From contig JACQCJ010000072.1 in assembly GCA_016201685.1 (NCBI GenBank), forward strand, positions 1-15,854: 15,854 nucleotides of DNA. Reading direction: 5' to 3'. Origin of the DNA: Candidatus Peregrinibacteria bacterium. Lineage in GTDB: Bacteria > Patescibacteriota > Gracilibacteria > Peribacterales > Peribacteraceae. The notes below the pieces were generated by a model. The model was not told the DNA's origin. It ran no database searches and saw only the letters and a program-made list of their open reading frames with translations. The translations under genes and the position numbers were made by a program. Numbering within the stretch: the first letter of the stretch is position 1; the number at the start of each line of letters is the position of its first letter. Positions 12,190-15,854 of the stretch are shown here, in pieces.

Positions 12190-12678
12190 CTATCGCTTCG
12201 GTCGCAGAATCGTAATGAACTGGTCCCCCTGCCGCTTGATCTCCTGCTCGATTTCCGCCCGATCCAGAAGCCCATTGATCATGCCCTTGAGCTTGTCGAT
12301 GGCGTACTCCTTGTTGGAGAGTTCGCGGCCGCGCAACCGCACCGAGAACTTCACGAGGTGCCGCTCGGCGAGGAATTCGCGCGCGCGCTGCGAGAGGCGG
12401 TCCAGATCGTGCCGATCGGTGCGGAAGCCGAACCGCAGCATCTTCACTTCCACCTGCTTGCTGTGGCTGCGCTGCTTCTTCTCCTTCTTCTGCAATTGGT
12501 AGAGGAAGTGCCCGAATTCCGCGATCTTCACGACGGGCGGTACGGCCTTGGGGGAGACTTCGATGAGATCGAGCTCCGCCGCGCGCGCCCGCTCGAGGGC
12601 GACCGCCGTGGGGAGGACCTCGGCTTTGCCATTGTCGGAAACGAGCATCACCTCCGGCACGCGGATCTGCTCATTCAT
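12190..12678 (-). CDS. infC: Translation initiation factor IF-3
   Basis: This 162-residue protein is a complete IF-3, which binds the 30S subunit and checks the start codon. The N-domain begins NEQIRVPEVMLVSDNGK and includes LDLIEVSPKAVPPVVKIAEFGHFLYQ. The linker is Lys-rich. The C-domain has VKMLRFGFRTDRHDLDRLSQRAREFL and KFSVRLRGRELSN. The start is a plain ATG, where many bacteria use the rare AUU that lets IF-3 regulate itself. A promoter-like pair at 12762-12790 would give a leader of about 77 bases. It is the first gene of infC-rpmI-rplT. Confidence 0.97.
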   Translation of the reverse strand: MNEQIRVPEVMLVSDNGKAEVLPTAVALERARAAELDLIEVSPKAVPPVVKIAEFGHFLYQLQKKEKKQRSHSKQVEVKMLRFGFRTDRHDLDRLSQRAREFLAERHLVKFSVRLRGRELSNKEYAIDKLKGMINGLLDRAEIEQEIKRQGDQFITILRPKR

Positions 12679-12761
12679 GCGAGGACGCCGCTCCTGGTGC
12701 TTGTGGCGATGATCGAACCGGTGACGTTGGCGCAGACGGAAGAAGGGGAAATGAGGAGCAA

Positions 12762-12790
12762 AGCGTACGAGGAGCGGGAGAAACGGTCAA
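12762..12790 (-). promoter_or_regulatory. Candidate promoter for infC
   Basis: On the minus strand TTGACC (12785-12790, 5/6 to consensus) is followed after exactly 17 bases by TACGCT (12762-12767, weak, 3/6). Transcription would start near 12755, leaving a leader of about 77 bases before infC. Leaders of this operon carry autoregulation in other bacteria. No known structure is evident here. Confidence 0.4.
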
Positions 12791-12843
12791 GGAAGGATGA
12801 AGAACTCCGAGTGTGATGGAACGGAGGCGATCGCAGAAAAATT

Positions 12844-12955
12844 CCAAGCGCCAAGACTCCAGAAACCAAACAATTTGTAAATCATCAAGAAATCATTTGA
12901 AAACCTGATTTCTTTATGAATTGTTTGGCTTCTGGAAGTTGGCATTTGACGATTC
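12844..12955. repeat. Palindromic heptamer array between infC and the PilO-like gene
   Basis: Sixteen consecutive 7-base units keep register. The left half has CCAAGCG, CCAAGAC and ACCAAAC; the right half has TTGTTTG, GCTTCTG and GAAGTTG. The halves form a 17-base inverted repeat with one mismatch (12859-12875 with 12919-12935) and an inner 8-bp stem AGAAATCA/TGATTTCT (12888-12895 with 12906-12913). The array reaches the stop codon of the PilO-like gene. It fills much of the 275-base gap 12679-12953, which otherwise holds only the infC promoter and leader. Confidence 0.88.
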
Positions 12956-13823
12956 ATTCTTTTCTGCCCACCGCCTCCACCAGAAATGAAACCTTCTCCC
13001 ACCCCTGCTCCGCCGTCTTCTCGATCGTGACGTCGCGCGCACGGAGGAACGGGAGCGGCCAGAGCTTCGCCTGGAGGAGAGCGTCGCCCATTTTCCCGCC
13101 AAGGAGCGACTGCACTTCTTCGAGGATCGACTCGTGGACGATCGTGCGGAGTGTCTGGTCAAAACTCTCATCGGCGACGGCGTGGGCAAGACGGTCGATC
13201 GCATGCGCATCGCGCGCGAAGGTGAACAGGTCCATCCGCAGGAATTGCTCGAGCGAGACGATGCTCGAGGGATGCTGCACCTCCACCGACGACACGAGTT
13301 CCTGAATGTGCGTCGCGGTGAGGGTATCGGACACGGTGAGGAGCCCGGCGATTCGCAACAGCGAGAGCGCGGCCTTCAACCCTTCATCATTGATGATCAT
13401 CGTGAAGTGCAACGGCAAGACACTGACGGTCTGACCCGCAATAGTCTCCTCGCGAGGATCCAGAATGGTGATGGGAGAGAGGTCGCGGAGCATCTTCTGA
13501 GAACGCAGGTGATTCTGGAGCACATCGAAGACGGCGAGCAGCCGCTGGCGGTCCATCGTGGAAGGAAGCACGAACACGTGCAGTCGTTCGGCATCCGATC
13601 CGGCATGGAGCTCTCCCGCGCTCGCGACGTTGATCTCTTGCGCGAGGAGCGTGCTTCGTTGCTGGAGCGCCGTGACGTCGGCTGCGAGCGGCAGACCTTG
13701 ATCGCGCGCATCGCGGATGGCGACCGTCTCCCTCCCGATCAATTGCCCCGAGAGGAAGAGGAAGAGCGCGCCCGTGAGGGCGAGGAGGAAGGGCAAACGC
13801 CGACGATGGAAAAGAGAGGTCAT
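12954..13823 (-). CDS. Membrane-anchored protein, PilO-like layout
   Basis: This 289-residue protein has a short basic N-terminus and one transmembrane helix (LPFLLALTGALFLFLSGQLIG, about 10-30). A coiled-coil-like stretch follows (LAADVTALQQRSTLLAQEI), then an alpha/beta region (LHVFVLPSTMDRQRLLAVFDVLQNHL; VSVLPLHFTMIINDEGLKAALSLLRIAGLL). This order and length resemble type IV pilus assembly protein PilO, and the partner upstream resembles PilN. The C-terminal 130 residues (from about 160) are additional, and I do not recognise them. Its ATG overlaps the upstream stop (ATGA), so the two are translationally coupled. No pilM, pilP or pilQ is in the window, so the pilus role is a guess from architecture. 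Confidence 0.65.
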   Translation of the reverse strand: MTSLFHRRRLPFLLALTGALFLFLSGQLIGRETVAIRDARDQGLPLAADVTALQQRSTLLAQEINVASAGELHAGSDAERLHVFVLPSTMDRQRLLAVFDVLQNHLRSQKMLRDLSPITILDPREETIAGQTVSVLPLHFTMIINDEGLKAALSLLRIAGLLTVSDTLTATHIQELVSSVEVQHPSSIVSLEQFLRMDLFTFARDAHAIDRLAHAVADESFDQTLRTIVHESILEEVQSLLGGKMGDALLQAKLWPLPFLRARDVTIEKTAEQGWEKVSFLVEAVGRKE

Positions 13824-14422
13824 CGCAAATGGAGTATCAGCGAGAAGGGAGAATGCGGACCGGTTGCGGGGTCATCGTCACGCGTGAAGACGGGATTGGG
13901 GATGTCGGCAATGTCTGCGAGTTTCATGAGCTGATCGACGAAGGCGGCGAGCAACGTCATGCAGTGAGGACCGACATGCCGTACGTCGCCCTCGAGAACG
14001 AGCAGCTTCTGATCCGCACGGTACGCCAAACGATCGAGGTGTATGGCATCGGGGGTGGAAGTGAGTGAAGCCGCCTGCGCGAGGATCTTTCGTTGCAGCA
14101 ACGAGAGATCCGGTTCCCCCGTCCGCTCCGCCTTCAGGACATCGTAGCTGTTGTCCTGGAGAGGGAGGAGAAGTGCTTCGCGCTGTTGAACCTGCGTGTG
14201 CACTTGCGCCGTGAGCTGCGAGCGACGTACACGGAGCTGATCGATCGAATAGAGCGATCCGTCCGCCTCGATGCGCGTGAGGCGCGGAAGGAGTGTTGCC
14301 GACGCGACGATCAGGAGAGAAGTCAGCAATCCTGCGAAGAGGAGGAGCGGCAGCGAGACTCGCTCAAGAATACCGCATGTGTGCACCGTGGGTGCCGCGT
14401 CTGGAGCAGGAAGCATATTCAT
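13820..14422 (-). CDS. Membrane-anchored protein, PilN-like layout
   Basis: This 200-residue protein has a 20-residue cytoplasmic N-terminus, one transmembrane helix (LPLLLFAGLLTSLLIVASATLLP, about 24-46), a coiled-coil-like region (about 60-85, QLRVRRSQLTAQVHTQVQQREAL) and a small beta-alpha-beta domain (IHLDRLAYRADQKLLVLEGDV, then MTLLAAFVDQLMKL). This is the layout of PilN/GspL-C-type inner-membrane assembly proteins, where the domain ends in strand, helix and strand. A GAGGA ribosome binding site lies 6 bases before the ATG, one of the few in the window. A TATACT -10 lies 13 bases upstream. It is divergent from prfB and overlaps the next gene by 4 bases. Confidence 0.65.
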   Translation of the reverse strand: MNMLPAPDAAPTVHTCGILERVSLPLLLFAGLLTSLLIVASATLLPRLTRIEADGSLYSIDQLRVRRSQLTAQVHTQVQQREALLLPLQDNSYDVLKAERTGEPDLSLLQRKILAQAASLTSTPDAIHLDRLAYRADQKLLVLEGDVRHVGPHCMTLLAAFVDQLMKLADIADIPNPVFTRDDDPATGPHSPFSLILHLR

Positions 14423-14435
14423 GTGTTTTCCTCAT

Positions 14436-14441
14436 AGTATA
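14436..14441 (-). promoter_or_regulatory. -10 element (TATACT) for the PilN/PilO-like pair
   Basis: TATACT on the minus strand is 13 bases before the ATG at 14422. The longer spacing leaves room for a GAGGA ribosome binding site, unlike the leaderless-type starts. The -35 region is not convincing. Confidence 0.5.
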
Positions 14442-14474
14442 GCGGATAATGCCTCTTGATGAAAGGAATGGAAG

Positions 14475-14537
14475 GATGAATTGCGAATGATGTGCTGTTT
14501 CGCAATTCGCCCTTCGCAAATCGCAATTCATCATTTG
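14475..14537. repeat. Palindromic heptamer array between the PilN-like gene and prfB
   Basis: Nine 7-base units in register, including GATGAAT, TGCGAAT, CAATTCG, CCCTTCG and CAAATCG. Two overlapping pairings are possible: a perfect 10-bp stem GAATTGCGAA (14478-14487) with 14499-14508, or a perfect 12-bp stem GATGAATTGCGA (14475-14486) with 14521-14532. It sits in a 172-base divergent promoter region, upstream of both genes. Confidence 0.85.
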
Positions 14538-14562
14538 CGAGTGCGTTCTCTTCAAAACACGC

Positions 14563-14568
14563 TACAAT
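14563..14568 (+). promoter_or_regulatory. -10 element (TACAAT) for prfB
   Basis: TACAAT matches consensus at 5/6 and lies 26 bases before the GTG start of prfB, leaving a leader of about 20 pyrimidine-rich bases with no ribosome binding site. Confidence 0.45.
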
Positions 14569-14594
14569 GCCCTTACTGTATCCCCCCCTTTCCC

Positions 14595-15693
14595 GTGGAA
14601 GAGCTCATCAAGAAACTGCTGGAGCTGCTGTCGGCCGTGAACACGGGCAAGGACTCTCTTTGAACAGAGGAACATTCCACGCAGGATCGCGGAGATCGAG
14701 ACGCAGACGCAGGATCCGAATATTTGGCAGGATCAGAAGCGCGCCAACGAGCTCTTCGCGGTGCTGCGAACGCTGAAGAAGCAATGGGAGCCCGCTCAGG
14801 AGCTGAAGAAAAAGATCGAAGAACTCCTCGAGCTCTCGAAGTTCCCGGAGATCCAGACGAATCCGAACGACTTTGAAGAATTCACGCGCGACGTGGAGAG
14901 GGCGGAAGAGAGGTGGAAAGGGCTCGAAACGCAGCTGTACCTTGGAGGAGAGTTTGATGGCAACAACTGCTACCTCACGGTCTCGGGGGGGGCGGGCGGG
15001 ACGGAGGCGCAGGACTGGGCGGCGATGCTCCTGCGCATGGAGCTGCGCTACTGCGAGCGCAAGGGCTGGGAGACGAAGCTGCTCGAGAAGACCGACGGCC
15101 AGGAGGCCGGCATCAAATCCGCGACGATCCACGTGCTCGGCGAGATGGCGTACGGACACTTGAAATGCGAGAAGGGCACGCATCGCCTCGTACGTCTCTC
15201 ACCCTTCAACGCGAAGAATCTGCGCCAGACGAGCTTCGCGCTCGTGGAGGTGCTGCCGGAGATTGCGGAGACGAAGGAGATCGAGATCAACCCGAATGAG
15301 CTCCGAGTGGATACGTACAGGAGCGGGGGTGCGGGCGGCCAGAATGTGAACAAAGTGGAGACTGCCGTGCGCATCACCCACCTCCCAACCGGGATCGTTG
15401 TCGCCTGCCAGACGGAGAGGAGCCAATTGCAGAATCGCGCGCAGGCGATGAACATGCTCCGCGCCAAACTGTTCGAGAAGAAGCGCGGCGAGGAGATGGC
15501 GCAGAAGAAGGAATTGAAGGGCGCCTCCCGGAGCGCCGACTTCGGGCAGCAGATCAGGAGCTACGTCCTGCATCCGTATCAGATGGTGAAGGACCTGCGC
15601 ACAGACGTGGAGACGAGCAACACAACGGGAGTGCTCGATGGAGATCTCCAGCAGTTCATCGATGCCGAATTGAAGCGGGAGGCAGGAGCATGA
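14595..15693 (+). CDS. prfB: Peptide chain release factor 2 with programmed +1 frameshift
   Basis: RF2 releases the finished protein at UGA and UAA codons. Twenty-two codons from GTG 14595 end in CTT followed by an in-frame TGA at 14661-14663. A +1 shift at CTT continues at GAA 14662 to the stop at 15693. The joined protein has 365 residues, the same length as E. coli RF2 as I know it. The codon-recognition motif SPF is at about 202-204 and the catalytic GGQ at about 247-249 (SGGAGGQNVNKVETAVRITHLPTGI). Conserved GGAGGTEAQDWA and EINPNELRVDTYRS are present. No in-frame ATG lies upstream, so GTG is the best start. The shift would let falling RF2 levels raise RF2 synthesis. The last base triplets overlap a tiny ORF (ATGA). 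Confidence 0.95.
14649..14664 (+). promoter_or_regulatory. prfB programmed +1 frameshift site
   Basis: The slippery codon CTT (14658-14660) is followed directly by the stop TGA, as in most bacterial prfB genes. An SD-like AAGGA at 14649-14653 lies 4 bases before CTT; the E. coli spacing is 3. The next base is A, where E. coli has C after TGA. The layout is canonical for RF2 autoregulation. Confidence 0.9.
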
Positions 15694-15734
15694 CCAGAAA
15701 ACTTGGTGCGTCACAGTCTTTTCTCATTGAATAA
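15690..15734 (+). CDS. Tiny ORF overlapping the prfB stop (14 aa)
   Basis: The ATG at 15690 overlaps the prfB stop as ATGA and has a good AGGAG ribosome binding site 3 bases upstream. It encodes MTRKLGASQSFLIE and stops with TAA. No homology is visible. It may be a translated coupling ORF or a remnant of a longer gene. Confidence 0.3.
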   Translation: MTRKLGASQSFLIE

Positions 15735-15790
15735 TGAGCATGGAGGAGGAAGATTTCGTACACCCAAATGAGCATGAGCGCACGATATGA
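15734..15790 (+). CDS. Tiny acidic ORF (18 aa) chained to the previous one
   Basis: The ATG shares its A with the preceding TAA (TAATG). It encodes MSMEEEDFVHPNEHERTI and ends TGA, which overlaps the next ATG by ATGA. A start at the inner ATG 15740 is equally possible. I do not recognise it. Confidence 0.25.
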   Translation: MSMEEEDFVHPNEHERTI

Positions 15791-15854
15791 CTACAACAGT
15801 AGAAGAAAGATCAGGAAAGGTTCGTGGGAGGAAGCTCACCGATGAACTTCGCAA
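15787..15854 (+). CDS. Start of an unknown ORF, cut by the window edge
   Basis: ATG at 15787 overlaps the stop of the tiny ORF before it (ATGA) and stays open to the end of the window. The visible residues begin MTTTVEERSGKVRGRK and continue LTDELR. They are basic and hydrophilic. The part seen is too short to name, and the true start could be elsewhere. Confidence 0.4.
   Translation, partial: MTTTVEERSGKVRGRKLTDELR

Noticed and set aside
14595..14663. prfB as a broken gene (pseudogene or assembly error)
   Set aside because: The CTT-TGA site with upstream SD is the known programmed frameshift, and the joined length and motifs match RF2 exactly.

Overview
This 15.9 kb window is moderately GC-rich and densely coded. 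TGA is used as a normal stop codon. The content suggests an anaerobic, fermentative, uncultured bacterium. A CPR/Patescibacteria lineage such as Peregrinibacteria is my best guess, but this is inference only: there is no rRNA and I could run no search. The clear bacterial markers are prfB with its programmed +1 frameshift site and the infC-rpmI-rplT cluster.

Layout. 1-238: the 3' end of a transposase, probably IS1634-like, cut by the window edge. 328-4839 (minus): a membrane protein of unknown function, then flavodoxin, then a fused gamma-alpha 2-oxoacid:ferredoxin oxidoreductase (korA) and its TPP-binding beta subunit (korB). 4840-5105: a divergent promoter region with two hairpins that share one loop sequence. 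5106-7175 (plus): a single-chain ADP-forming acetate-CoA ligase. 7195-7938 (minus): two small genes. 8030-11396 (plus): a GT2 glycosyltransferase, a long-form NIF3 protein, a six-helix membrane protein and a small helix-turn-helix-like protein. 11421-12678 (minus): rplT, rpmI, infC. 12954-14422 (minus): two PilN/PilO-like membrane-anchored proteins. 14595-15693 (plus): prfB, followed by a chain of overlapping tiny ORFs that runs off the window.

The metabolic genes make one sensible module. The oxidoreductase converts a 2-oxoacid and CoA to acyl-CoA, passing electrons to ferredoxin or the adjacent flavodoxin. The divergent ADP-forming ligase then releases the acid and makes ATP. This is substrate-level phosphorylation from 2-oxoacids.

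The most unusual signal is not a gene. Seven separate sites carry degenerate tandem arrays with an exact 7-nt period. At four intergenic or gene-end sites the array turns around on itself and forms a long inverted repeat. Three more sites lie in frame inside korA, where they encode the gamma-alpha linker and two further loops. A second family, hairpins with the loop GAGCGGAGTCGA and differing, self-complementary stems, occurs three times, once inside the glycosyltransferase gene. A third pattern is that many start codons lie only 7-10 nt after a -10-like hexamer, which suggests leaderless transcripts.
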